Positions 1-11,018 of a stretch of 64,000 bases of DNA are shown here, in pieces; position 1 is the stretch's first letter; every line of letters begins with the position of its first letter. Source of the stretch: Perkinsus olseni (lineage: Eukaryota; Perkinsozoa; Perkinsida; Perkinsidae); the NCBI GenBank assembly GCA_013115135.1, contig JABANP010000066.1:1-64000 (forward strand), read 5' to 3'. Under the pieces are notes generated by a model. It was not told the DNA's origin. It ran no database searches and saw nothing but the letters and a program-made list of their open reading frames with translations. The translations under genes were made by a program, and so were the position numbers.

Positions 1-2
1 TA

Positions 3-199
3 AACCCCTCCACAAAATTATATCACATCGCGTTTTTTCCTCATTTCTTCCAATTTATTGCGATTGGGGGTCTGAAACTTGGCATACGGGGTAATCAAGC
101 ATGGAGAAAAAACATATATAAAAATCAAATCGAATCTCGCTCGCCCTAGTAAAATATCTGAAACCGTCGATTTCAGCACGTCCACAAAATAATATCACA
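3..199. repeat. left terminal inverted repeat with IR/DR layout
   Basis: This matches the reverse complement of 1346-1542 almost base for base. Inside it, the tip motif around 9-28 (TCCACAAAATTATATCACAT) recurs at 181-200 with one change. Such paired direct repeats inside each long inverted repeat are the IR/DR arrangement of some Tc1 elements, where they serve as transposase-binding sites. Confidence 0.93.
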
Positions 200-263
200 T
201 AATCCTCTCGGAATTATTTCAACGCAATTACACCGTCATCTGGCTATAGAAACTAAGTAGGAA

Positions 264-1301
264 CTAACAGTATTTCGTGGGACCACCATGGCACTTCAAA
301 GCTTCGACCAGGCGACTCCTAGTCGATTTTGTGAGAGCCTCGATGTCGTCGGGGCTCAGCGAGTCCCAAGCGTCAAAAATGGCCTTCCTGAGGGCGGTCT
401 TGTCGTCGTAGGGGCCTCGGCCACTTCCGTAGACAAGCAGAGCCAACTTTCCCCAGCAATGTTCAATACAGTTGAGGTCTGGACTTATCGCGGGCCATAC
501 CGAGCACGCCACACCATTGCGGTCGAGCCATTGCCTGGTGGAAAGAGACACGTGGGGACGGGCATTATCTTGTTGGAAGGTGTACTGCACCCCGTTCTCC
601 CTTCCCTCTTCCAAGAAAGGCAGAAGATCGGCCTCGAGTAACGCCTGATATCCGTCACTGTTCAGATTTCCCTGTATCTCGACAAGCGCGACCTTCTGAT
701 CTCGTGCTATGGCGCCCCAGATCATTATGGAACCTCCTCCGAAAGAACGCTTCGACAGAGTAGGCTTCTGCTGCCCGGGGAATGCCCAGCGGCAATAGAT
801 GCCGTCCGGGCCATCGAGATTGAAGCGTTTCTCATCAGAGAAGATCCAGGTCGAGAAATCCGTGCCGGCTGCCAGATGTCCGGAGGCGAATTCAATCCGC
901 GCGGCCTTGTGGGCCTCCGTCATCCGCGGAACTGTAGCCAGTTTAGCATAAGTACCACCCTTGGACTGAATGAAACGCCTCACAGTCTCAGTACTCACCT
1001 CCAGCTTGCACAATCTCACAACTTTACTGCACGTCATATCGGGGTCCCTCGAAAATTCGCGCATTATCTCACGCTTCTGCCTTTCCGTCAATTTCTGCTT
1101 ACGACCGCGGGTTTCGGGAGTGTGGACGATGTCGTCAGGCAGCCCTTTGGCAATGACTTTGCTTACTGCTGATCTAGTGACTCCTTGTGTCTCCCCAATT
1201 TCCTTGTGGGTGTATCGCGGCTTTCCATCAGCTTCGGTCTTCTTACTCAGCGCGATAATGCGCTTGCGAATGTCGGCAGTGATAGTCGGACCCTTGGGCA
1301 T
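264..1301 (-). CDS. Tc1/mariner transposase (DD34E)
   Basis: An intact 345-residue ORF counted from the ATG at 1301; a TTG codon just upstream extends the frame by one residue. Known for the family: it binds the terminal repeats and catalyses cut-and-paste transposition into TA. The N-terminal half (about 10-110) looks like paired helix-turn-helix DNA-binding domains, with a basic RGRKQKL stretch near 66-72 between them. The catalytic half shows FSDEKRF (Asp156), QQDNARPH (Asp245) and SPDLNCIEHCWG (Glu280). Exactly 34 residues separate the second Asp from the Glu, the Tc1-type DD34E spacing. Length is typical (about 340). No frameshift or stop is seen, so the protein could be functional. Confidence 0.95.
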   Translation of the reverse strand: MPKGPTITADIRKRIIALSKKTEADGKPRYTHKEIGETQGVTRSAVSKVIAKGLPDDIVHTPETRGRKQKLTERQKREIMREFSRDPDMTCSKVVRLCKLEVSTETVRRFIQSKGGTYAKLATVPRMTEAHKAARIEFASGHLAAGTDFSTWIFSDEKRFNLDGPDGIYCRWAFPGQQKPTLSKRSFGGGSIMIWGAIARDQKVALVEIQGNLNSDGYQALLEADLLPFLEEGRENGVQYTFQQDNARPHVSLSTRQWLDRNGVACSVWPAISPDLNCIEHCWGKLALLVYGSGRGPYDDKTALRKAIFDAWDSLSPDDIEALTKSTRSRLVEALKCHGGPTKYC

Positions 1302-1345
1302 CAACCACGGTCGCTTGTGTCGGTTGGAAGTCTATATTCTCCGAG

Positions 1346-1542
1346 TGTGATATTATTTTGTGGACGTGCTGAAATCGACGGTTTCAGATATTTTACTAGG
1401 GCGAGCGAGACTCGATTTGATTTTTATATATGTTTTTTCTCCATGCTCGATTACCCCGTATGCCAAGTTTCAGACCCCCAATCGCAATAAATTGGAAGAA
1501 ATGAGGAAAAAACGCGATGTGATATAATTTTGTGGAAGGGTT
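1346..1542. repeat. right terminal inverted repeat
   Basis: Partner of the left repeat, also with an inner (about 1346-1364) and an outer (about 1516-1536) copy of the binding-site-like motif. The right TA duplication follows at 1543-1544. Confidence 0.93.
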
Positions 1543-1544
1543 TA

Positions 1545-2122
1545 CCATACCAATCCCCGATCAGCCATAGCAGCACTACCATAACCACTGACTACCTTCT
1601 TCAACCTTGTCCACACCAGGCCTGTAAACAGCAGTGCCGCCGGCTGCCGCGGCGTCCTCTTCCTCAGCGGCCATCTCAGCATCAGAGGCATCACCATCGA
1701 TGATCTCCTCCTTCTCGAACCTAAGCCCAGCACAGTGGCGTGAACCGCAACGTCGCCATTCAGCCTACTCGTCCTCTACAGGGTCCTCAAACTCCAGTCC
1801 ATCAGCCTGCTCCGTCTTCTCCTTCTCCAACTTGGATTGGAACTGATCCCGAACACCGCGTCCATCGCCCCGAGAGAAGTCGATTTGAACAACCCAATGA
1901 CCAAGACGCTATTCCCTATAGTACACTTCGGAACCCATCCCTACGTTGGGATCCTAACGATCTCAATTAGGGTACCATCCACACCTAGGCTGCTAAGCCC
2001 CCTACATCGCCTCCACCATACACCGTTATTACAGCTTTCTTGTCCCTAGTCTTCCCTTCAGGTAGGGCATCCTCATTATGTGCCCGCTTAGTCGCTGATG
2101 AACCGGTGGCAGCCCTAGGCAT
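1545..2122 (-). CDS. GRWD1/RRB1-like protein, N-terminal exons only (partial)
   Basis: The proposed start is the ATG at 2122, with an N-terminus reading MPRAATGSSATKR. Splicing joins a segment ending LEFEDPVEDE to FEKEEIIDGDASDAE, then an acidic and alanine-rich stretch, then TAVYRPGVDKVEEG. The intron between the first two (GTAGGC...CTTAG) restores the frame. An acidic FEDPxxDEFE stretch followed by VYxPGVDxxEEGE is the pattern I associate with the N-terminus of GRWD1/RRB1, the WD-repeat chaperone of ribosomal protein L3 in 60S biogenesis. No WD repeat is in the window, so this is inference. The exon ends at 1596; the transposon lies in the following intron and the rest is beyond position 1. 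Confidence 0.45.
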
Positions 2123-2269
2123 GATAATAGAATACAACGACAACAACAAACGCTGGAAGGCCGAGGCCTGCTCCGGTAACAGCTCAGACTCCCCACTATA
2201 CACTTCCACAGCGGAGCATCCATCGCGATATTCACCCCCCCCCCTCATGACCCAGATTCCCATACCATC

Positions 2270-5200
2270 TCAACAGCAGTAACCACTGAGTAACTGTGTG
2301 AATGAAACTGTTATCACGACCGTCTCCGTCCTCCGGAGCGCCGCGAATTTTCTAAATTTTTCGAGTCTACCAACCACTACTGCTGGGCCTTCGGGGCTGG
2401 CTTGAGCTGCAGTAAAGATTCGATAAGATAGTGCATATGGTTCACCTACAACGACCACTAATTTCGTGGCGCGTGACGCAAGGCATACGAGTCCTACCAA
2501 TGGTGGGGTTTCCGTTCGGACATTGACCATCACCTCCTGCGGCACTGTTCTGGTGAGGACCAACTCCAGCAGAACCACCAGTCGGTTCGTCAAGCAGGCT
2601 CCGAAGTACAACGCCGCTGAGCCCTGAAGGGGGGGAAGAAAGAAATTATATATGACGAAGTTGACTACATATGATTTTATTTGTAGGGTGCAAAGGTCAA
2701 GTTGAGGAATCCATCAGTAACAGTAAGAGTAAATTGTGCGCAGACTCAGAATACGACGACAAAGCTCGCTCGAGACTGTCAATACCCCGAGCTACCAGAC
2801 TACGATCAATACCAAAAAAATCGTAACTCTTCTTAATCATCCAGCCAAGTCTTTGATTGCAGAGGAGAAATATCAGCGATTGCTGCACTCCGAACATCAG
2901 GCTGAGATTCTAACGATTGGGCAATTTTGTCCGACCCGCTTCCGGAATAATTCACCCACACTCCTTACCCCATCCCTAGAGCCTCGGGTGTTGACATGGA
3001 ACAAGTTGGCCTGCCTCAGACGGGCCACCACCATCTCCGGATTCAGTGGCTGTGACGGTGTCGCCGCCCTACTCGTCTGACGATCCGCTCCGCACCTTTG
3101 CCACAGACTGAGGAACTGGTCACTGAAGAAGAAAGAATAATTAGGAAAATAAACAGTCAACGGGACCTCCCAACTTACGCGTTTATCATCTGCTTGGGCT
3201 CGAATACTACATACAATGTATAGGGAACGTTCATGTAAAAAATATCCACATTAGTTTTGATAGCGGTCTGAACACAAAAATGGACGAAACACTCGGCCGA
3301 AATACTGAGTTTTCAGAAAATAAGATTTTTCAAAGATCTTCATAATACCATCTCCACCGTTTCAACGATAGCCTCTCAGAGAGGCCCTCTCTAATGGTCG
3401 AGACGATTACTATATTCTCACCATGGTATCACGGTACCTCAGACGAGACTATAGTGGAAGCCATCAACAACAAGACCCTACTACCCATATTAGTATACTA
3501 CCACCGCGTTATGTAAAGTACTAATTCCGTATACTCGACATGAAGCGTGATACAGTCCTCATATTAATCCTAATAGTAGTCCCCGTTTGAATCAAATAAG
3601 GGCCCCTACTTGTAATAGCAGAGGTGGATGGTTGGGCGGCGGACTTCCCGAGTTAAGCCTGTTCGGCTCCAGAGGTACTCTCACGCTCACACTAGACCCA
3701 GGCTGCAGCGTATCCGGCATGCCCGCTATCTGAGAGAGACAGCATCGATAATTTCGTGGCGCGCGACAAACGCAGCTGGCAGTACTTGTGTCGACTTTGG
3801 TGCCAGTCCAAAGGCGTTCTTATTGCACTGGATTGCAAAGCCCGTGAGAGGGATGCCTCCGGAGTTACCAATCAGCAACTCCATGCAGAGCACGCCCTTC
3901 ACGAAGCCGATACCACCAGCCACTTTCAAGCCAGTGTGGCCATTACCTGTGCAGCGGAATCTTGCACTCTTACGCGATTTCTCAACGCTACCCACCGCCC
4001 GAAATCGCGTCACTGACTCCAGTAGACGAAGATCTAGCTAGCGATGTACAGCAAATTGCTAGCCGTTCCACAGCGTTCACACTATTGTTGACTAGTCATC
4101 ATCGATGCACAATCCACTATCCGAAAATACAGTCTGTAGTTAATGGAATGCACACAAAAATGAGGCCAGAGTGCATGTGGTACTTCTTCGCTACAGACTG
4201 TTCCTGTTCCAGGATTTGTTCCACGCATCCTCCATAACGAACATACACCACCAGCGAGAGCGTCACCAGCATATATTCCTATAACGCGAACCCGAGAGTC
4301 GTTCGATTCCTCCCATCTCCCACTGTCGACCCTCACCCAAAGCGCAGCAGAACAGAGCAATTACTACCTCCCTTTTGATCCTCAGGACGGACCATAAACC
4401 TCTGTATCGGTAAGTCGGGTGTAGCCGTGGTGGGAGTCTCCTCATCCTCAGTCTCACTATCACTGCCTGAGCATTACACATCCATCCTCGGCCGCCCTAG
4501 CCCACTGTCCTACTCTCGTCGTCATCGTCCTCATCACTACTGCTGCTACTGCTGGTATCCTCACTACCCGAGTCAAGGTCTGTCGTTCTCTCCTCGTAGC
4601 TACGAGGACTAGCCATTGCCGCTTTAACAGCCTTGATCTAAGACGCGGAATCACAAGAAGATCGCATATCTTAGGTCGCAGCATGAAGGATATAAACTAG
4701 GTCAAGTCTGGTCCCTCCCACTACATTCTGAGATCTGTCTTCCACACTGCTCTGATCCTCATAGTAGTCTTCCATCTCCTCATACTGCTTAGTCCCTTCA
4801 ATAAGCTCGTCCGGTGCTATAAAGTAAATCGACGACAATTGTCCTATCGTGCCGAGGAGGACCTCCAAGAGATTCTGAGCAACAACACCTAGCATGCTAT
4901 CTGACACCTCTAGCTTTTTCCTAGTCCTACCGACTCCACCAGTAATGATGTGTCCGTTATCCTAGGTAACGGCGCCACCACTATTTTCTTGCACTTCTCC
5001 AAGTCACCCATGGACAGCATACGCCAGTACATGTACCCTCTGTCCCGCAAATCAGGGTTGGATGAGGAGTCTGTGCAGGCCTTGAGGACCTGGCAGGAGA
5101 GAGAGAAGACGCTCCATGCATCATGAGCTTCTAATGACGAACACCATCAAGTCTTGAGGCCAACCTCTACGTGACGAAGACGGCGTATAGTACCTTGGAT

Positions 5201-8121
5201 ACAATATCTTGATTTGTTTTGCTGGTATCCTTCAAGAAAAACTTGATAGCAGCTGTCAGTAGCTCCTGCTGTACGGCATAGGTCTCGCTGAAAAAGCCGT
5301 CCAGAAAGGACTAAAAACCAACAGCAGCAATGCGAAAACCCAGTACAAGGCGGACCGTCAGAGAGAGTACAGCAGTAAGGAACGACAGTATACCGAACAG
5401 TATGTCCTCATCCTCTAACACTGAATCCACGTAGGCTCGTGCACCACGAATACTATGTGGCGTACAGGGATAGTACAAATGTACTATCCCAAAAATGGAT
5501 GACCATAAGTCTGAATGACTATACACGGAGGTCAACGAAGACGCCGATGACTTTGATTCTTGTACCAACGGACGATCATTCGAGAGAGTAAAGAACCTTA
5601 TCATGTCCTCCTACATATAGCAGATCTCCTGCATTCTCGATCCTGTCCGGATACTCCCCCAATATCCATATCATAGCCTCCTTCGCCTCTGGCTTGGCCA
5701 ACGACTCCAAATTCTCACACAACGGGCCGATAACGAACTCATACTTCCCGGGGTACTTCCTGAGAGAGGACCGCACGGTACATGCTTACTCCAGATACGT
5801 ACAACTATGGTATACGTAGAAGGACGTCTGGCAGTCCGACGAACTCAGTTCCTCCGAGCCAGCGAGTCGGAATTTCCTATCGAAGCCGCTCCACAAGAAG
5901 ATCGAGGCCGTACTGGTGAGCCACGAGTAACAAAAGAGTACCCATATACAGCATCACACGATTCCCTGTGTTCGTATGGATGAACGGTTGCCCCATCACT
6001 ACCTGAAGACATCCCTCATGGAGACAACAGACTCCTGCAGGACGTAGTCAGCCCGGTGTTCGATGAGCTCAAGAATGGCATTAACACATACATCCGCTGC
6101 AGCCTCTAGCTTCAGCGCTATCCGACCTGTCAAGAGGAAACGAAAAGTTGGTATGTCAAGAAGCGAGTGATTACTCCAATGGGAAAAGAGAACAAAACGC
6201 CCTCAAGTAGGTAGCGAGGCGAACTTCTGACGGGCCCGTCCCCCCGCGGTATTACCAATGGAAGATACAGCCTTGCATGCAAATTCCAGGTCAACCTCAT
6301 TGGCATAGTCCACCAGCTCCGGCTACCACTACATCAACATTCCGTTCATTCGCCAGCATTACTAAGGAGAAATAGGAGTTACGCAAGGAGTGGTATGAGA
6401 GGTTAGGCACCTACCCATCACGTCTAGCTTCTCCATCTTAACATAGATAGGATCATTATACTTGCAGAAGAAAACTTTAACCTCCCTGAAACAAAACTCA
6501 TCTGCTTCGCTCCGCCCTTCCTGTGATTACTGCTACCATTACCCTTGCAAAACTATCGGCCTTTTCTGCACAATAAGTCTGATATTCCGCAAAGCAATGT
6601 ACCTGATAAAATCAGCCACTCATCCCTTTCACAAGGCTGGACTCTGGATGCTCCAGATGCAGCTGGCACTTCGATGATTCTGATGACCAACACGCGGCGG
6701 ATGGATGAACCAGTACGAATATGCTGAATCTTCACAACGCACGCAGAGCTCTGATGCCTCGCTGAGGTTTGGACGGGTACATGTACATTACTACTGTTTC
6801 CGTCGCGCTTCACTGCCCCACCCGATACGTACTGTATCTCTGGCTCCTGGGACAGGAGCGTGACCAGAGGGGCCGACAGCCTTCGGCACATAACTCTGAT
6901 CATGTCCGTGTTATTCAGTTTCTCCATCATTTTCATAATAACTTTAATAGCCGATAAAACCTGTCATGACCAGCTACGGTGGGCGATATTAGAAAAATTG
7001 ACATTCGTGAGGGTAGAATTAACAACCACATCCACAGCAGCCCTCGCCTCCATCCGTGAATACTACCACTGCTGAGTTAACATGGCTCAGCCTTGCCGAT
7101 ACCCGCTCTATCATCTCCTTAGCCTGCTTACTATCCTTCGGCTGGAACATAGTGATAGCATCCAGTATAATAACCTGCGCCCATTCCGTACCTAATTTCA
7201 GTCAACTTCTCCCATAGCAAGCCACCATGGCCCCAAACCATCCTACACTCATTCAAGGCCAGTAATAAATTGGAGACGGTCTTCTCATCCAAAGGCATCA
7301 TCCGCTTGCCCGACTGTTGTTGCATCTCACATAAGGCGATAACTGCAGCGATAATGTTCACCCATACAAACTCTACAGCAACCACGCCACTACTACCAGC
7401 GTTGGACACGACCATAGGGTTGGCGTCACTGAGCATGTCCTTAAGGACGGCTACGAAGCCCTGATCCTCTACCATGTCCGGTGAGATCTCAAAGAATTTT
7501 AGCAATGCAGATTGCAGCAGTTTTCCGAACCTGGCGGCCGACTATTTTTCCGAATTTTTCAAAGACAGAGACCTACGTAGGGATCCTGGTCCTTACAGCA
7601 TCTTCGTAGTGGCTCCAACAGGTACCTGTTACACCCACTACTTGCTCTTCTCCAATTTTCTCCTTATTACTCTGTCATCTGTTCCAGTTTGATGCTGCCC
7701 ATAGTCCTCACAGCCAATGCTCGTATTAACGGGTTAGGGTCCATAGTATCCTTCCGGAACGTATTGACAGCCAGTATAGCTAACTCAGGCTGACTCTTCG
7801 CGTAGTTGATCACGTATCTTAGGTCCAAGCTCGTAACCCACACCCCTCCTCTCCCGCTCTACTACAAGTAAACTAATTTCTTCACTTCAATGCTATTAGT
7901 TTGCATGCAGTTAACTACGTCCGGGAAGAGCGGTGAGACATCCTTCCCCACGGTCATGGCTGCTATGACCTGCCATCACCATAGTGCCCAGCCTGACCTC
8001 CTATTAGTATTACCTTCTTTATAGCCTCCTTCTTTTTATCCTTATTAGGACTGTTGAGCTCCTCCTTCAACTCGTGTATCTCTCCTCTTTTGGATGAGCT
8101 GAAGTATCGAGCGTCCCCCAT
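2270..8121 (-). CDS. AP-1/AP-2 complex subunit beta (beta-adaptin)
   Basis: Large subunit of a clathrin adaptor acting in vesicle traffic at the trans-Golgi or plasma membrane. The first exon (8121-8014) starts [14 protein letters not shown] and runs into [15 protein letters not shown], the beta trunk start. A 44-bp intron follows, then [17 protein letters not shown] (7969-7866) and [19 protein letters not shown] (from 7817). Further trunk blocks are [51 protein letters not shown] (about 5770) and [15 protein letters not shown] (about 5020). A Ser/Asp-rich hinge spans about 4400-4700. The C-terminal appendage appears as [17 protein letters not shown] (about 3800) and LVVLLELVL (about 2580). 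More than ten introns. Two one-base insertions (near 7497-7500 and 6319-6322) break the frame inside otherwise conserved blocks. The last few residues are uncertain. Confidence 0.9.
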
Positions 8122-8539
8122 TATAAAAACAACAACAACTTCCAGTTAGCAGTATCGTCCCTGCTGTCCGCATTAAAGGCAACGACACCGAAGATCGACT
8201 TCTGCAACGCAGTGGCTCAGTGGTTTTCATCCTAGCCGGAGAAGACACGACGGCGGTCCATCATATTTTGGTCGATTACAATGGCGCGCGCGATATTGCT
8301 ACGGTGATTGAGATACCGTTCATCCGTTCTCGACACACGCGCTTGAAGTACTGGACTTCTGATTCAGCGAATCTTTATGCCGTATAGTGCCCACGACACG
8401 GTGTGGGAATCAGATATCTCTTCGGGAGTTTGTTGCATAATTCTCTTAACCGGCGGTAGAGACAGGAGTTTTTCGCGACGTACCCGTAGTTCGTCCATCT
8501 CGCCGCAGTAGTATTTGGTTTACGCAAGCTCTCTTATTC
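8122..8539. promoter_or_regulatory. divergent intergenic region between AP-beta and cytochrome b5
   Basis: The start codons of two divergent genes are about 418 bp apart, so both promoters must lie here. I see no TATA box, tRNA or convincing ORF. ORFs that cross it are short and out of frame with both genes. Confidence 0.4.
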
Positions 8540-8782
8540 ATGTCTCAGAAGTCCTACACTGCTGCTGAAGTCGCTGCTCACAACGCCGAGGGCGACTGCT
8601 GGGTTATCATCGGTGATGAGGTTTACGACGTCACCGAATTCTTGCCTGACCACCCCGGTGGAAAGAAGGCGATTCTGTTGTTTGCCGGCAAGGATGCGAC
8701 CGAGGAATTCGACATGCTCCACGAGCGTAGGGTTATCAAGAAGTACGCCCCTAAGGCACATAAAGGCAAGCTCGCCAAGTAA
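8540..8782 (+). CDS. soluble cytochrome b5-type heme protein
   Basis: An intronless 80-residue protein consisting of one cytochrome b5 domain, a small electron carrier. It shows [16 protein letters not shown], then [12 protein letters not shown] with the HPGG motif and axial ligand His38, and a second ligand His61 in [15 protein letters not shown]. There is no signal peptide and no C-terminal membrane helix, unlike microsomal b5, so it is probably cytosolic or partnered with a reductase or desaturase. The tail ends AHKGKLAK. The start is the first ATG of the frame. The gene is convergent with ALAS. Confidence 0.93.
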   Translation: MSQKSYTAAEVAAHNAEGDCWVIIGDEVYDVTEFLPDHPGGKKAILLFAGKDATEEFDMLHERRVIKKYAPKAHKGKLAK

Positions 8783-9499
8783 AGTGGCATTACGAGCTGG
8801 TCCTGAGTCCCGTTACCGCAGAGGTGACGAGAGATTTGTTGACAAGTGGCTGTTATCATTACGTTTTATATCACTAGCTGCATCAACTTTTTATATTTAA
8901 TATCTTCGTTTTTGAGTTCAGTCGATTTACAAGGGCACTGAAGGGCAAATCAGAGAAAGGCACGAGTGGTCTGGGGACTTGATCATGACAAAAGATTCTT
9001 GAGGCAGTGAATCCCGACATATCCCATCCACCTACATCCCATCGTCAATATGGATAGATCAGGGAGTTGGGCTGGCATGACGGTCATGCCAGCAATCAAG
9101 GATCTCCCTCTCAGTTCTATTGTCGGTAAGTATCCGTACCCTCGTTGGTGCATGCCCAGTGTATCGATTTGCCGGGAGTGTGACTCTCGGGAAACCTCAG
9201 CTTTGTGGACTCTCTTTTGCTCACGACTAGTTCTTATGAGCAACTCCTCGTCATCACAGCAGAATGAACGAGCATAGCGTTTCTGTCTCGTTCACGTCGC
9301 CTTAGTCTGAAGGATGCCTGACTGTTTAACGCAAGCGTTCCTTATTATAAATACAATTATGCGAGGCAGGCAAAACACCACTGTTGTTACCCCCAAAAAT
9401 ATAGCCTATGATGCCTCTATCACAGCTTAGGTGTGCAACAGAAAATAACCATCAGCCTTGAGCCGTGAAAATAAATCTTGCCCCTCCCTACCAAGACAG
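8783..9499. other. intergenic region between convergent genes
   Basis: This holds the 3' ends of cytochrome b5 and ALAS. The only structure I see is the 23-bp palindrome at 9071-9093. ORFs here are short and match nothing I recognise. Confidence 0.5.
9071..9093. repeat. 23-bp perfect palindrome
   Basis: Two 11-base arms (GCTGGCATGAC and its exact reverse complement) flank a single central G. The position between two convergent 3' ends would suit a hairpin in either read-through transcript or a dyad binding site. Function unknown. Confidence 0.7.
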
Positions 9500-11018
9500 C
9501 TAATGGACGACGTCCGCTGTCTGCATCTGTCTCGATATCCCAAGCTCATCGAAGGTGCGATCAAGAGCATCAACTAGCATGTCCAAATCTTCCTCACTGT
9601 GTAAAGGCCCGGGAGTGACGCGAATACGTTCGGTACCACGGTCCACGGTGGGGTAGTTGATGGGCTGTAGGTATATACCGTATTCAGCCAACAACTTGTC
9701 AGTGAGTTCCTTCACCTTGACAGGGTCTCTAACCAGAACAGGAACGATATGGCTAGGACTGTTCATCAAAGGCAACCCTCTAGCAGCCAGCTTTGCCTTC
9801 AGTTGCTTAGCACGGAGCTGTTGTAGCTCTCTCTCTATTTTAGAATACCTCAGATGGGATACAGCGGCAAGACCACCAGCAGCCACAACCGGAGGGACCG
9901 CAGTGGTGAAGATGAAACCTGCGGCATACGACCGGACACAGTCTACAAAGCTCGACGATGCCGCAATATATCCACCAAAAACGCCATACGCCTTGCCAAG
10001 CGTGCCGGAGATAATGTCAATCCTGTCCAGAACACCATCTCGCTCGGCTATACCAGCGCCGTGCTCGCCGTACATGCCGACAGCGTGAACCTCATCACAA
10101 AAGGTCATGGCGTTGTACTTGTCCGCTAAGTCACATATCTCTTCCATGGGAGCAATACCACCAGACATAGAATACACCGACTCGAAGACGATCATCTTAG
10201 GACGGTCGATAGGCGTCGCAGCAAGGATGGACTCGAGATGGGCGATGTCGTTATGGCGGTAAATCTTCTTCTCGCACTTTGAGTGTCTTATACCTTGAAT
10301 CATCGAAGCATGATTACCAGCATCAGAGATCATCAGACAGTCGGGTATGATCTTGCCGACAGCCGACAGGGCTGCTTCGTTCGCAACAAACCCGCTTGAC
10401 ATCACCAATGCGGCTTCCTTGGCGTGATTCTCGGCCAAGGTCCTCTCGAGCTCGACATGAAACTTGGTCGTACCGGAGATGTTTCTGGTCCCGCCAGCAC
10501 CGGTGCCACTCATATTGATAGCCTCGTGAGAAGCCTCGATAACCTTGGGATGCTGACCCATGCCGAGGTAGTCGTTGGAGCAGAATATCTTTGATCGGCC
10601 TACCCTCCTTGACGTCATGGTTCAAGCCGTGGAAGGTGGCGTTAGGGAAGCTACCACAGTGCCTCTGCAGGTTGGCGAAGTAGCGATATCGGCCTTCTTC
10701 TTGAAGCTTCTCGATGTTGAACTTGAACTTAGCCTCATACATGTTGTCCTTGCGAGTGATCAGAGCCTCGTCAAAGGCCGGCTTCTTCGTATCATCTTGA
10801 ATCACGACCGGCTTCTGCACTGCCCTCATGACCGGACAGGCATGGGCCATGGCCTCCAGTGTAGAAGGGTCGGGGCTGTTGGAGACCTTGGCGAAGAACG
10901 GGCACATGGTCTTGACCTCGGAGAGCTTGACATTGATAGGGGTGTTGACGGCCTCGGCAGCAGCAGCACGGCAGGCACTGCGCGTAGCCGCACTAGCAGC
11001 TTTGCAGGTGACACTCAT
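9500..11018 (-). CDS. ALAS: 5-aminolevulinate synthase, mitochondrial
   Basis: Condenses glycine and succinyl-CoA to 5-aminolevulinate with pyridoxal phosphate, the first step of C4-pathway heme synthesis in the mitochondrial matrix. The start at 11018 gives an Ala/Ser/Arg-rich presequence ([20 protein letters not shown]). Two Cys-Pro heme-regulatory-type motifs follow (TMCPFFAK and HACPVMRA). The core shows [41 protein letters not shown], and the PLP lysine in [17 protein letters not shown]. The C-terminus has [19 protein letters not shown]. No intron is evident. One extra base near 10598-10600 (AGGCCG) separates the frame of the N-terminal part (to HDVKEGR) from the core ([11 protein letters not shown]). 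Because the rest is so well conserved, I read it as one gene with an indel rather than a pseudogene. Confidence 0.93.

Larger units (their letters stand above)
1..1544 (-). mobile_element. Tc1/mariner-family DNA transposon, apparently complete
   Basis: A 1540-bp element (3-1542) lies between TA dinucleotides at 1-2 and 1543-1544, the target duplication expected of this superfamily. It has about 197-bp terminal inverted repeats around one minus-strand transposase ORF. The two ends differ at few positions (for example CCCCTCC against CCCTTCC near the tips), so the copy looks young. It sits about 51 bp inside a candidate intron of the GRWD1-like gene to its right, in the same orientation. Whether it still moves cannot be judged from sequence alone. 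Confidence 0.93.

Noticed and set aside
5311..5604. 97-codon minus-strand ORF within beta-adaptin
   Set aside because: It falls inside an intron between the conserved DLL and SFLDGFF blocks, bounded by GTAGGA and TTTTAG.
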